Source of the DNA: Acanthosepion lycidas
Taxonomy: Eukaryota; Mollusca; Cephalopoda; Sepiida; Sepiidae
DNA: 64,000 nucleotides
Assembly: GCA_963932145.1 (NCBI GenBank)
Contig: OZ010616.1
Coordinates: 48,513,401-48,577,400 of the forward strand
Direction: 5' to 3'
Shown piece by piece: positions 1 to 11,325 of the stretch (position 1 is its first letter; every line of letters begins with the position of its first letter). The notes beneath the pieces are model-generated. The model was not told the origin of the DNA. It saw only the letters and a list, made by a program, of their open reading frames with translations, and did not search any database. The position numbers and the translations under genes are program-made.

Positions 1-230
1 GTATATATATATATGTATGTATGTATATGTGTATATATATGTATATATATATATATGTATGTATGTATATGTGTATATGTATGTATATATATATATGTAT
101 GTATGTATATGTGTATATATATGTATATATATATATATATGTATGTATGTATATGTATATATATGTATATGCATATTTAAATTTATATGTATATGTATGT
201 ATATATGAATACACACAGATGAGATGGATA
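1..230. repeat. (TATA/TATG)n microsatellite
   Basis: Alternating TA steps with regular TATG units run from the first base of the window to about 205, then fade out. The Tyr/Ile/Met/Val-rich frames here are a by-product of the repeat and not coding. The repeat probably continues upstream of the window. Confidence 0.95.
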
Positions 231-233
231 TGA

Positions 234-874
234 AGTGTATATCAAATATGGGCTGGAATCTGAGAAAATGATAAGAATAAATAAAAAATGTATATTATTT
301 TAATATGCTTCACTTTTATTAAAGCTTCGTCAGAGATTGAGAGAAAACAGGTAAAAAGACAGAAAACCCTTGTATTTTCAATTATGTATTGATCAGTTCT
401 CATTGGTCAGACATGTGTTACATGTATTAAAAATGTGGATATTTCTATGTGTATGTAGGTTTGTGAAGATCGTTGCACGTCTTAGTGGGCAACAGATGGC
501 AATATGTATTTGTAATTGTGTGCATATGTCTATCTAGTTGGGGTTCTTTATCTTCACCTTTGTTCAGTCAACTTCCACAGTCGGGAGTTCCAGAGTTCTT
601 ATTTTATAGCTCACATCTTTAAGAATGTATTCCTTGTATTAGATGCAAGTTAAATTCTTTATGAATGGATTTAAAGAAAGATGGCAATGTAATGTTTTAG
701 GCATGTGTTATTAAGTTTTCAATGTATTTTCTCCTTAAAGAATTATGTTCTTTTTTAATTAGGGTGGCATTAGTGAAATCAAAGTTATGTCCAACATTAT
801 TCCTGTGGAATATGAAAGTTTGATTGTTTATCCAAACACAAATCTCTTGTTTTCACAGGTTTTCAGATAATGTC
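234..874. other. Non-coding stretch, no gene seen
   Basis: AT-rich sequence without a long frame. From about 700 onward it may be the badly decayed upstream part of the LINE tail recognised at 875-1070, but I could not trace protein similarity there with confidence. Confidence 0.5.
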
Positions 875-1070
875 ATGTCTCCCCTAATACCAGTGGCTTT
901 ATTGCCTTTGATCTTCAAACATTTAAATGCAATGTCAGTCGTTATCTTCTGTCTTTTTAATTCTTGTCCTTTTATTGTCCTCTCTCCTTAATAGGAGTTT
1001 TTCTTATATTCTCTAACTCTCAGTAAACCCTTGTGTCTTAGTGCTTTTATTTCCTTGCTTGGGATGAAAT
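875..1070 (+). mobile_element. CR1-like LINE, 3' end fragment
   Basis: A frame around 918-950 reads FDLQTFKCNVSRYL, the kind of C-terminal peptide found at the end of CR1/Jockey-type LINE reverse transcriptase ORFs. It is followed by a 3' tail in which CCTTGTGTCTTAGTGCTTTA and CTTGCTTGGGATGAAATG recur. The same tail lies at the 3' ends of the minus-strand copies near 5770-5810 and 9375-9430, so these are copies of one family in both orientations. Only the tail and the last few codons remain here, so no function is expected. Confidence 0.65.
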
Positions 1071-1492
1071 GATTATAAAAATAAAAAAATAATTTTTCTT
1101 TTAAAATTCATATTTATATGTTCTTCATGTTTTTATTCATATTTACTATAATAAATTCTTATAACTGTGCATAGGTATACATTTACTTGCATTTTTAAAC
1201 TGATTTTGTGATTCAGTCTTTTAATTTTCTCAAGTAATAAATTAGACTTGACTTGTTTAGACTAGAGGAGTCCAATTCCTATGAAGTAATGTGTAGGGGA
1301 AGGTTGCTCAGTCTTGCTCTCTCTATTCCCCAGTACTGTAGGTCTGCGTTTGGGTAAGGTATACCCATGGTTGGTGATACACATTGTTGTGCATGGCAGG
1401 TATAGGCTACCCAGGATAGTGTTTACATACTATTTTAGTGATCAACAGTGGAATGAAAAACAGGATTATGAGGCTGTGTAAATAGTGATTGT

Positions 1493-2241
1493 GTGTTACT
1501 TACAAATTTTCCCCTTTCAGATTACAGGTTTATTCAAAATGGCTTGGTGATGAGATTGTTGTACACTTCAACTCAGCTACCATTAGATGTAGAAAAAGCT
1601 TTATGTAGAGCACTAGGCCAAATGCAGGAGCAGTATGTACTCCTGCTAGAAATATATTATATACTGTCTGGCCTGGCCCCTCCCAGCAAGAAAATTATCC
1701 TCCTCATGTCTTCAATGCATGGAGATCAGTCTTTGGCCAGTAGTGGAAAGCCAATCATCATCAGTAGGATGAAAGGAGGTGTGGACACTTTCGACCAAAT
1801 GTGTGGTCAATATTCGTGTGGCAGGAAAACAAAGGGGTGGTCACTCTGTGTCTTCTATGGCATGCTGAACGTTCGGGTCATCAACTCTTGGATCATCCAT
1901 GAGGAAAATATGCAGAAGACAGGTAGCACACAGATAAAGAGGAAGGCGTTTATGCAGGTGTTGGCTGAAGAACTGGTGAAACCCTGGGCAGTGTATCGCC
2001 TCTCAAGTCACACTCTGCCGAGGCAGCTCAAGGATCATATATGCACTGTTTTTGAGCTGCCCACGCCCACTGAACCTTGAAAAGTTTCTGGATTACCTGC
2101 AGCAGACATGAGGGAGTCCATGGTGCGCTGTGTTGTCTGTCACACAAAGGCAGACAAAAAAAAACATGCTTCCAGTGTGTGTCCTGTCAACAAGCTATCT
2201 GTCCCAAACATTATTACACCATGTGTAACAACTGTATATGA
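1493..2241 (+). pseudogene. piggyBac transposase, C-terminal part, broken
   Basis: The frame at 1493-2080 carries the conserved C-terminal half of a piggyBac (PGBD-type) transposase: SSGKP, then MKGGVDTFDQMCGQYSCGRK, a WxLCVFYGMLNVRVINSWII-like helix and a tail. The family cuts and pastes DNA at TTAA using a DDD active site; the D of GGVDTFDQM is the late conserved acidic position. An in-frame stop lies at 2078-2080. The same frame then continues into RCVVCH, the start of the Cys-rich zinc-binding tail. A one-base slip in the A-run near 2157-2164 moves the rest of that domain (CFQC, CQQAICPKH, CNNC) into the next frame, which ends at a TGA at 2239-2241. The N-terminal half was not found, and the GTG at 1493 is only where the frame opens, not a start codon. 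Not functional. Confidence 0.85.
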
Positions 2242-2566
2242 GACTGAGGTAAGTAGAAATGCACCTGAAAACTTTATTTCCTTGTACATAACAGATAAAT
2301 AGTCAGTTGCTACAGTCATTTTAGTTAAAAAAATTAGTGTTAAAAAGTGATTTTTGTGGTAGATAAAATAAGGACTTTATCCACGTCTCGTCCCTACAGA
2401 AGCCGCAGCAGCTTGTGACCAGTACCCCCTTCAGCGGTGGCTCACAGTACCTGGAAAGCCGTATGAGGAGTTTGGAACTCATCGGAGGATAATATTTATT
2501 TATTTTTTTTTTATTTTGAAAAATTTTCCTATTTTCAATTACCTAAATAATGTTTTTCAGTTCCTA

Positions 2567-2657
2567 TTAGGTTGGTGCAAAAATAATGATGTAATAATGT
2601 TGTTTATTGACGTTAAAAAAACGACATTATTATGTCATTGTTTTTGCACCAACCTAA
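2567..2657. mobile_element. Mariner MITE, Hsmar1/MADE1-like termini
   Basis: This 91-bp near-perfect palindrome starts TTAGGTTGGTGCAAAAATAA and ends with the inverse, with TA target duplications at 2565-2566 and 2658-2659. The whole element can fold into one hairpin with a short centre. A second copy lies at 54597-54697. The first 16 bases match, from memory, the terminal repeat of the Hsmar1/MADE1 mariner family. It is non-coding and would need a transposase supplied in trans. Confidence 0.9.
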
Positions 2658-2784
2658 TATTAATGTTAACTCAAAGTACAAAGTTTGAAGTGCCTCCATG
2701 TAAAATATTTCAAATAAAGATTTATATGTAATTTCTTTTATATTTTCAAAATCGGGTATGATATACCCATGGTTAGTAGTGATG

Positions 2785-3164
2785 TAACTTTAATTGATGG
2801 TTAGTGTTCTAGGTTTAAATAAAATATTATAGGAGCACAAAATGGATATTGAACAAAAGAACACACTAAATGCATTAGTTGCTCCCCATAAAAGAGACTG
2901 CATAATTAATGCAATATAAAATGACACTTTTGGCACAAGGCCAAAGGGAAATGAGGCTAGTCATCATTGACTGTCCTAAACCTAGCTAATCTGATCTGTA
3001 ACCCATTTATCTATTACAATTTACTCAATCACCACAAGAATTCATTTAACATAGACCACAATACTACATATTCATAGCGATCCTAGTAAAACACCAATGA
3101 GATAAAAATTTCACAATGTATACAAATGTCTTTTTTTAAAATGTTTACTCTAATTAAAATCATT
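2785..3164. other. Non-coding stretch, nothing recognised
   Basis: AT-rich sequence without a long frame, a clear repeat or an RNA gene that I can recognise. Confidence 0.5.
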
Positions 3165-3990
3165 GTATTTTTATGATGGACTAAATGTAGTGAATGACTT
3201 CCAAATCATTATTTTGCCAGTTCATTCTTCTTTGCTTACCCTATTGTATTTTTATGATGGAATAAATAAATATAGACATTCAGAACTTATTTGGTCACCT
3301 CCCATAGTGTAGTGAATGACTCCTAAATGATTATTTGGTCAGTTCATTCTTCTTTGCTTATCGTATTGTATTTTTATGATGGACTAAGTAAATATAGGCA
3401 TTCAGAACTTATTTGGTCACCTCCCATAGAGCATAGAATAATTCCTAAATCATTTTCTTGTAAGTTCAATCTTGTTTATCTTATTTTATTTTTACACTAA
3501 GTAAAGAAAACATTCAAAAGTTATTTGATTACCTACCATAGAGTGGTGATTTTGTTTTTTTACTAATGTACACCCAATACCAAGCCCAAGAGCCACTCAA
3601 GTTAGTGGGTTACTGTGTGAATTTGCATAAGAAAGGACAAATGTTAGGAGTGCAGAGCTGAAACAAACTTCAGAAGATACTGGATATTCAATCCTAAACA
3701 GGAAACAAGGAATAAACCTGTATTCCTGTTCAAAAGACTGGAGAGGAGTGTTATGGCTTTTCAGTCTTTGTCTTGTGAATTCAATATTCCTTGCTTAATC
3801 TATTTTATTTTTATGATGGACTGGTCTTAGGCTTAGTAATTCACCACATTCAGAACTTATTTGATCACCTACTATAGAACAGAGAATGATTTTTAAATCA
3901 TTGTCTTGTGGGTTCAATCTTCTCTGCTTGCCCTAAGTTGTTTGGAATGGACTAGTAAACATCTCTTGTCTACCATAGAGCAGAGAATGT
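3165..3990. repeat. ~120-bp tandem repeat array, interrupted
   Basis: Units contain TTGTATTTTTATGATGGACT, then CATTCAGAACTTATTTGGTC, ACCTCCCATAGAG, an AATGACTCCTAAATCATT-like block and GTTCATTCTTCTTTGCTTA. About three units lie at 3165-3545 and nearly two more at 3770-3990. Roughly 220 bp of unrelated sequence (3546-3768) separates them. Units become more diverged toward the right. No coding capacity is seen. Confidence 0.8.
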
Positions 3991-4501
3991 AATATACCAT
4001 CTTTTTATGAAATCAATATTTCTTCCTCAAACCAGTATATTTTTCCCTTAATTCTTAACTTAGAATCAATCTACATTCTGGAATTAGTTTTTGCATCTAA
4101 ATTACCTGACTTTTTCTTTTTGTTTCATATCTTTTTATTGTCCCAGTTTATAATATCATATTTTAATGATCCTATGTTAATGATCACACTATTACATTAT
4201 CTTTAATAATGTCACTTAAAACTTTATATTCAATTATTAAGCTCAAGTTACATTTGGTTTGATATTTGTAGATTCTTAATCCAGTTAAGTGAAGAAAGCT
4301 TTTGAAATTTTTGATCCTTTTTGTAAAACAATATTTGAAACACCTTTGAATATATTCCTATCTATTCATATAGAACATGAATTTCCTGTATTACTATTTT
4401 GTATCTTATCAAATACAGAAAAGATATTTGTATTTTCACTTCGTTTTCTTAATGTATGTAATACACAAAATAATCAAGGAAATATATTCCTGCCAGTGAT
4501 T

Positions 4502-4502
<1 letters not shown>

Positions 4503-4545
<43 letters not shown>
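4503..4545. repeat. (AT)n microsatellite
   Basis: An uninterrupted AT run of about 40 bases. The stretch from 3990 to here is AT-rich and holds only one short frame without recognisable similarity. Confidence 0.95.
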
Positions 4546-4547
<2 letters not shown>

Positions 4548-4619
4548 GCACCAGTATACTAGATATTTTGAATATTATATATTTTATACTCACACACAGC
4601 AAATTCCAGTTCAATGAGC

Positions 4620-5704
4620 ACGATTTTCTTCAATTTTTTCATGGATGCCCTTGAACAAGATATGTTTAGGAAATACTACCTGGCACCCCTACCCTACACT
4701 ACCACAGGTACATAGATGACATCTTCATATGGACAGAGAACAATTTCTTAGACACCTTAATAATTTGCACCACACCATCAAATTTAATATGGAATATTCT
4801 ACCACTTCCATTCTGTTTCTCTACACAAAGGCACGTCTCAATAACAACCCCAACTCCACTACACTATACACTAAGCCTAAGTCATTGCTTCCGTCATTTC
4901 GAAAGTTACCACCCCACCAACCTAAAAAAAATCTCTAATCTACTGCCAATGCTTACACATTAAACACATCTGTTCTCACAAGATTGCAACATAGACATAA
5001 GACAATTTTGTAATCACTTTCTTAATAGGAATTATCCACCCAAAATAATCAAAGAATCTATCACCAAAGTTTCCAAACATAACAGAAACCCCCTCCTCAT
5101 CTATGTAACTAAAAAGAAAAATTCCAGCATCCTCAGGGTCTTTTATTTTAATTATAATATCCACAAACTTTCCCTCCCCATAACTAAAGATTTCCAAAAA
5201 TAGACTATACTATAAGTAAATTATTTAGCGATAACCCTCTACATGCGATGTGACAGCACCCCCAACCTCTTCAGACTTTTAACATCATATCTGCAATGCA
5301 TCACCTCACCAAGGGAATGTCACCTGCAACAAACCCCAGTGCCTGGTCTGTAAAAACATCATCACTCACAAGATTTACAGACACACCCAGTACTTGCATG
5401 GTATTCAGAACACTTGCGCTAAGCAGTGACAGTTCCAGTCTCATATATTTACTTTTCTGTCACAAATGCAAGAAGGGGAATTATGTGGGATAAACCGGAA
5501 CAGAGTTTTGTTTCAATATCACAAGAAAAGCATCAGGGACAACAACAACAACAATTTCCTGGTCTCTGTACACTTCAACCAACCTGGTCATAGCATTGAT
5601 GATGTTGGATCTGTGCTTTTAGCATCTTGGTTTGGTAGCTGGCAGGACAGAGACACATTGAAGTTGAAGTATATCCTAAAAGTAAATTCCCACATAGAGG
5701 GATA
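4620..5704 (+). pseudogene. Penelope-like element, RT end and GIY-YIG region, decayed
   Basis: Several frames together resemble a Penelope-like retroelement. A reverse transcriptase block has FMDALEQ, then RYIDDIF at 4706-4726 (the YxDD catalytic motif), then LNNLHHTIKFNMEYS after a frame change. Downstream are a Cys-containing linker (CNKPQCLVCK) and a GIY-YIG-type nuclease remnant, LIYLLFCHKCKKGNYVG at about 5437-5490. The end resembles the family's final segment (VHFNQPGHSIDDVGSVLLAS, 5570-5630). Several frameshifts and stops separate these parts, so the copy is dead. In this family the RT and nuclease act together for target-primed insertion. The 5' part of the RT was not found upstream. 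Confidence 0.75.
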
Positions 5705-5729
5705 AAATAGAGATTTGACTTTACTTTTT

Positions 5730-6560
5730 GCAGATTAAAGTTGGTTGGAAACCATGGAACTGAAAGGGAGTTCCACAATAAAGTCATTAAAGCCACTAAG
5801 ACACAAGGGGTTACAGGGTGTGGAAGAATTAGGAACAGAAACATTAATAATGAGTGGAAATAGAAAAGAGTAATCATGAGGACAATAGGTAGCGATTGAC
5901 ATTGCATTTAAATTTTTGCAGATTAAAGTTGGCTGCAAAGCATGGAGACAGAAAAGAGTTCCATCAAAAAGAGTTTGCAAAGTGCAAGAAAAGAGACTGT
6001 TAGCATAGAATTTACAGCTACATCTTGCCAGCTCAACTGTAAATTGATGAGATCTTGACACCAGTCTAGTACTGCACTTAAATTCATAAAGTCTAGGTAC
6101 CATAGCGAAGAGCTCATTCACATAATTACCATGAAAGTATTTATAGAAAAGACAAAGAGAGACAACCTAATGGCAGTGGGAAAGTGATTGAATCTGAGCT
6201 ACCAGATCAAAACCAATAATATTGCTGATACTTCTTTGGATCTTATCTAGGAGGTCAATGTAACTATCAAGGGCTCCAGACCATATGTGGCAGCAATATT
6301 CTCTGCATGTATGAATGATAAACTTATACCTATGTAAAATAGATTCTGGAGAGATATATTGTCTCACATGACACAGTGATCCAACTTTCTTAGTAGCAAT
6401 GGATTCAATATAGTCTTTCCACTTCATGTCAGCTGAGAATCTTAACCCAAGAAGGCTCAATCACTTTCCTGGAGGTTAGCATCAGCTATGCTGATGGAAG
6501 GCAAATAGAGGTCTCTCAGAGAATCTTAGTTTTGAAAATGTCTTCTGTTCTCAACCCTTA
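5730..6560 (-). pseudogene. CR1-like LINE, RT C-terminal end and 3' tail
   Basis: On the minus strand, fragments read LGLRFSADMKWKDYIESIA, KVGSLCHVRQYISPESIL, YKFIIHTCREYCCHIWSGA, then LDLLDKIQRSISNIIGFDL and IQSLSHCH. This is the conserved RT-to-C-terminus order of CR1/Jockey-type LINEs. A frame change follows, then a carboxyl tail (VPRLYEFKCSTRL) and the shared 3' tail with the CCTTGTGTCTTAGTGGCTTT block. The copy is truncated at its 5' side and lacks the catalytic RT core. It is closely parallel to the copy at 9375-10150, including the ADANLQESD peptide at the upstream edge (AADAANLQESD in the other copy). Confidence 0.75.
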
Positions 6561-8466
6561 CATGCATGCAATGAATTTGCCTAAAAATTGTCTTCGACTT
6601 CCTCATTAGTGATCATAGATTTTAGAAGTTTAATGAAATGGGTGTACTAAGTAATGTTAATAAGAAAATACTTGAATTTTTCATATTTAACATTAAATTT
6701 TATTCACTCCAATACTTTGTCAATTACTCTCAGCCAGTGTGTGATATCAACCCTAGAACCTTTGTTCAAAATGTGGGGCTTTACATTCTCCTTCTGCAAT
6801 CTAAAAGACTCTGACTCCTTTCTAGAGCAGTTGTCTATACATCTATCTGTCCAACAGTTTTATCATCTGCTCAGACAACATGATAAGCGACACTCATATT
6901 TTTACTGAATGTACATCCCTAGCCGCTGTAAGATATAAATACTAGAAGGAAATCAACCTGAGAAAACTATCTGATAATACTGAAACCATTAACATAATGT
7001 CCTACCTTTAAAGAAATAGGTTTATACCAAAAACTATAAAACACCTACAATATCCCATCTACAAGGTATATATCTATAAAATCTACTTTTACCGTGAAAG
7101 TATAAAATTAACTATAATTTTTTGTAGTTGAAGCCGTAAAATTGCATACGCAATATTTTCACTTCATCATTAAATCACCCATAAGGGTTGATATACCATT
7201 AAACAAAAACAGACAGCCTGTTATATGCTCAGGCTCAATCTAGCCCACAGGCGTTCACCTTTAGGGTCGCCAATGACAATGAATCAATTATGGATCTCTA
7301 CTCTTAGATGAGATCATCTCAAGTCAACCTTTTACCTGGCCTCCTTAATAGTCAGGTATGAAACTGAATGCAAAGCCTATTCTTATATTGTACTACAGAC
7401 ATATTAGAAAAGATGCAAGATTAACAAGATATGTTAACCCTTTCAGGCTTTACTTCTGAATTGAATCTTATCTCACTGGTGCTCAGATATTATAAATGCT
7501 TCTTTTTCACACATAGTTGAAAATTATCTGCTTTGATATCTGGAGGTTGTTTTCTTCACAAGTCATATGTGTTGTATGAATATTGATTTGGTGGGTTGTT
7601 GAGTAATATTTTATTAAGTTTTGCAAGTTATTGATAATATGTTTTATCCTTAACATGTCTGTTACAAATATAGCTTTGTGATAAACTATGGTAAACTTAG
7701 TAAATAATTCTGAAATACAATTCTATAATTAAATAAATTATTATTAAGTAAATACTAATATAAAATAAAAATTTCTATGCTATTCAAGACTTGCTTTAAA
7801 CTAATCAATTTGTTTTCCTTGATAAAGAATTGCCTGTCACTTGCTTTGATTTTGGTCTCATATTGACTTTTAAACTATTTCCATGATTTTTGCTCAAGGA
7901 TGTATTTTATATTTAGACTTCTTTCAAGAAATGTCAAACTAAAGGTGAATGAAATACACAAACAGTAATTCAAGAGTTTGTATGCACAGTTAATAATTCA
8001 TCTTTAATAGCAACCCCAAGAATCAGCACTGAGAAATCTGACATTTTAATTACAGACAGCAGAATTGAAGAACTAGTACAACTGCTTACAAATCAAAGAT
8101 GGTGGTAAAATCATCATGGTTTCTCTCTTTCCACTTAGTACTTAATATAATATTAAACTTTAAATACTTTCATGTGTGATTTCAAGTATAAAAAAATAAA
8201 AGTTCTTATAAAAACAAGATTCACTTTCATTATTTTATGACACCATTAAATGATGATTTTGTTACAATTCAGTGCAATCATGATGATCTTTGCAATTTGC
8301 AGAAATATTCCAAGAAAATGGATATTCATTCTTCTATGCAGACCTCTTACAATTTTTAAATTAGTGATACCTCAAAAAATAAAATTTGATTCCTTACAAT
8401 TAATTTACTGAGATTAACTATTTGCAGACAATTGTTTTTATTTATTTTTTCCAACCAAATTCATGT
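6561..8466. other. Non-coding stretch, no supported gene
   Basis: The only longer plus-strand frame (6654-6908) shows no family that I recognise. The block at 7200-7380 is more GC-balanced than its surroundings and could be an old repeat, but I could not assign it. The rest is AT-rich with no repeat structure visible. Confidence 0.4.
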
Positions 8467-8542
8467 AAAAAAAGTAATAAAGATCTTTTAATGACTGGAT
8501 GCAAAAACATCCAGTCATTAAAAGATCTTTATTACTTTTTTT
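8467..8542. repeat. Perfect inverted repeat with 35-bp arms
   Basis: Arms at 8467-8501 and 8508-8542 are exact reverse complements, separated only by CAAAAA. The inner part of each arm includes TAATGACTGGATG and an AGATCT site. Transcribed RNA would form a 35-bp stem with a 6-nt loop. No terminal duplication of two or more bases is obvious. It could be a MITE core, a foldback made by template switching, or a small-RNA precursor. Confidence 0.9.
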
Positions 8543-8821
8543 TATCTATAACAATAAAACCACAGGATTGTGTGTTACTGCTTAAATATTTTAACATCCT
8601 TAAATATCTTTTAAATTGATTATATCTGTTACGATTTCTGCCGTAAAGATGTTCCCACAAACTTACTGTTAGTGTGGTGAACTTCATCCTCATTGCTGTT
8701 CCACTATCATAGCCTTATACCAGGCTAAGCAAAAGAAATTAAGATTAGTTTTTTCTTTTAAGTATACAAAGATAAAAAGCATGGTAATTCTCAAGATTTA
8801 CTTTTTTGTGTGTGCATGTGT

Positions 8822-8845
8822 ATGCATATATATATATATATATAT
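8822..8845. repeat. (AT)n microsatellite
   Basis: A short AT run downstream of an imperfect TG-rich tract at 8807-8822. Confidence 0.85.
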
Positions 8846-8929
8846 CATTTGAAAGAAAATTTTCAAATTTTTCTACCAAGAAATTAGTCTGTGGACTTGA
8901 TTGAAATTAAAATAAATAAATGCCTATAT

Positions 8930-9200
8930 ATATATATTTATATATGTATGTGTGTGTGTTGATGTGCCTCAATGTGTGTGCATGTGTATATTGATGTGCT
9001 TTAATATATGAGTAAGTGTGTGTGTCGATGTGCCTTAATGTATGAGTAAGTGTGTGTGTGTTGATGTGCCTTAATGTATGAGTACGTGTGTGTGCGTTGA
9101 TGATCCTTAATGTATGAGTACATGTGTGTGTATTGATGTGACTTAATGTATGTGTATTTGTTGTGCCTGAGTGTATGAGTATGTGTGTGCACTGGTTTTC
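8930..9200. repeat. ~40-bp TG-rich minisatellite
   Basis: About six units resembling ATGTATGAGTAAGTGTGTGT followed by GTTGATGTGCCTTA. Several antisense frames rich in His and Thr cross the array because the unit length keeps frames open. They are repeat artefacts. Confidence 0.9.
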
Positions 9201-9374
9201 TGTCATAAAAATAAATTAAAGGTATTTTGGCAATTTCTTCTATTTTTTTTCCAGGTTCACATATCAGGCTTTTAGTAATAAATCAAACTTTCTGCATAAA
9301 ATGTGGGAATTGTGACTATTTCCACTTAAGATCTAATACAAAATCATGTCAGTGTGTATTTAAAGTATTGTTTT

Positions 9375-10150
9375 TTTTTAACATTTCATCCCAAGCAAGA
9401 TGATAAAGCCACTAAGGCATAAGGGTTACTGAGAGTGAAAGAATCTGAAAAAAAGAAAAGAGAACAATAAAAAGCAGGAATTAAGAAAAAAAGAAAATGA
9501 TTCGTATTGCATTTAAATATTTATCAAAGTTGAATGGGAAGCAAGAGGCCACAAGAGTGTTCCACAACAAAGATGTGCCACAGAATAAGCTGTTAGCATA
9601 GAACTTACAGCTATATCTATCCATTTCAACTGCAAAATGAGGAGACCTTCCTGCCAATCTAGTAGTACACTTAAATTCATAATCTTTTCTCTGATACCCA
9701 AACTTTATCAGAATAATTACCATGAAAATATTTATAAAAAAAGTCGGGGGAAGCTATGTTATGGCAGTGGGAAAATGACTGAAGCCAAGATGCTAGGTCA
9801 GGACCAAAAACATTGCATATTCTTTGGATTATATTAAGGATCTCAAAAGACATAGTAGAAGCACCAGACAAGATGTTTCAGCAATATACATTGCATGGAC
9901 AAATGGTAGACATATAAATGTATAAGAATGATTCTGGCAAGCAAAATTGTCATGACTCAATGAACCAACTTTCCTAGCAGCAGACCTAGCAATTGATTCA
10001 ATATAATCTTTCCACTTCATGACAGCAGAAAATATTAGCTCAAGAAGGTCCAAGGTGTCGCTCTCTTGGAGGTTAGCAGCATCAGCTATACAAATGAAAA
10101 AATAAAAGGGTTTTATCAAAGGATTAAAAGAGAGCAGTTTCATTTAGGAG
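9375..10150 (-). pseudogene. CR1-like LINE, RT C-terminal end and 3' tail
   Basis: A second minus-strand copy of the family at 5730-6560. Recognisable pieces are AADAANLQESD, MKWKDYIESIARSAARKVGSL, FEILNIIQRICNVFGPDLA, LQSFSHCHNIASPDFFYKYF and the C-terminal KCTTRLAGRSPHFAVEM. The 3' tail begins near 9520 and ends with the CTTGCTTGGGATGAAATG block at about 9385-9402. Small indels break the frame repeatedly and the catalytic RT core is absent. The two copies look like independent 5'-truncated insertions rather than a local duplication, because their flanks differ. Confidence 0.75.
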
Positions 10151-10869
10151 GCATTAAAATTTTAAAAATTAACAAGCCATTTCTTGCCCCAGTTAACAGG
10201 AAGAATATCTTAGTAAACTTACTATTTAATGAATTATTTTTCTTTGATGGACTGATCAATAGTTAGAGTATTAATAGGGAGGAATCTGTTACGTCCGCAA
10301 AAAATTCATTGGATGCACATATACCAAGGAGTACAAGTAACACTGACAGCTAATCATGACTCTGTACATCCTAAAATTGTTTTTTTTTAGTTCTGTAGGC
10401 TTTTTCTATTAACCTATTACACTCTGTGGTAAGCAATTGTTCTCAGTCTAAGAAACCCAATAATTTTTAATAGTTCCTAAAACAACGCACTTTCAACTCA
10501 AATTTCCTGCTTCTGTCACAACACTGGGATTCCCTGTCATGATATAGTGTAGAACACCAAATCTTATAATCCATATTTTTAGAAAATCTTCAAGTGCTGA
10601 CTGTACAATAATTTTAGTTAATGGTGGAACCTCAGTCCCACAAAATGAATGGTCTATACACATTAGAAGATATTTGTGAAGTTTAAATGTGAATCTGAAA
10701 CCATAATGGATGAAGGGAGGGGTCAGATAATATATACATACAGAATTTGAATATGTGGTGAAGATGATTCAAAATATTTAACAGATGTTTATTAATTTTT
10801 TCACTGTTAGCATGATACCCATTCTTTTATAGAATGATTCATATTTAGCTAATACTATCTGGATTTCAC

Positions 10870-11325
10870 TGTAGTGACATTAAAGATAGTAGCAGTAGCA
10901 GCTCTAAATATACCTTGTATCAGCAGCAGCTCTTGAATATAAAAATATGTGAACCCTAAAGTAACTCTCACTTTTTTTTTGGGGGGGGGGTGAGTTCCCT
11001 CTTTCAAACTGGTGACATGAACTTTCCATGCTGAAGCTACAAAGACTGTGAATGCTTCACATAAAACTTACCAACAATGTGAGTTCTCAATATAACTTAT
11101 TAATGAACATTTCGTTGTGTAGACAATTTATGTCTAGCAAAAGAAACTCTTGTTTTAAGCTTTCATTTTGTTAATTTTGTTTTAATAAATGTTACCATTC
11201 CATTGCAAATCACTTGATCTGTTATTTGTGCATGTACTCTTTTTCACCACCTTTATTTCATGTACTATAAAATGTTCCCATATGAAACCTTACACATTTT
11301 AATTATTGAAGTAGATAATCACTAA
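10870..11325 (+). repeat. Interspersed ~450-bp repeat, copy 1, LTR-like
   Basis: This block matches 46154-46564 over its length. Shared landmarks are TGTAG at the start, CCTTGTATCAGCAGCAG, AGTAACTC, TCTAGCAAAAGA, CACTTGATCTGTTATTTGTG and ATTGAAGTAGATAATCACTAA at the end. A TG start, TATAAA-like and AATAAA elements suggest a solo LTR, but the shared end is not CA, so the class is unproven. A T/G homopolymer at 10970-10991 is unique to this copy. Confidence 0.7.

Noticed and set aside
17..233. Two plus-strand frames rich in Tyr, Ile, Met and Val
   Set aside because: They run through a TATA/TATG microsatellite; any frame is open there.
3165..3990. CRISPR-like array
   Set aside because: Units are about 120 bp, diverged and without constant repeats and variable spacers; the DNA is eukaryotic.
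8907..9206. Antisense His/Thr-rich frame of 99 codons
   Set aside because: It is a translation of the 40-bp minisatellite.
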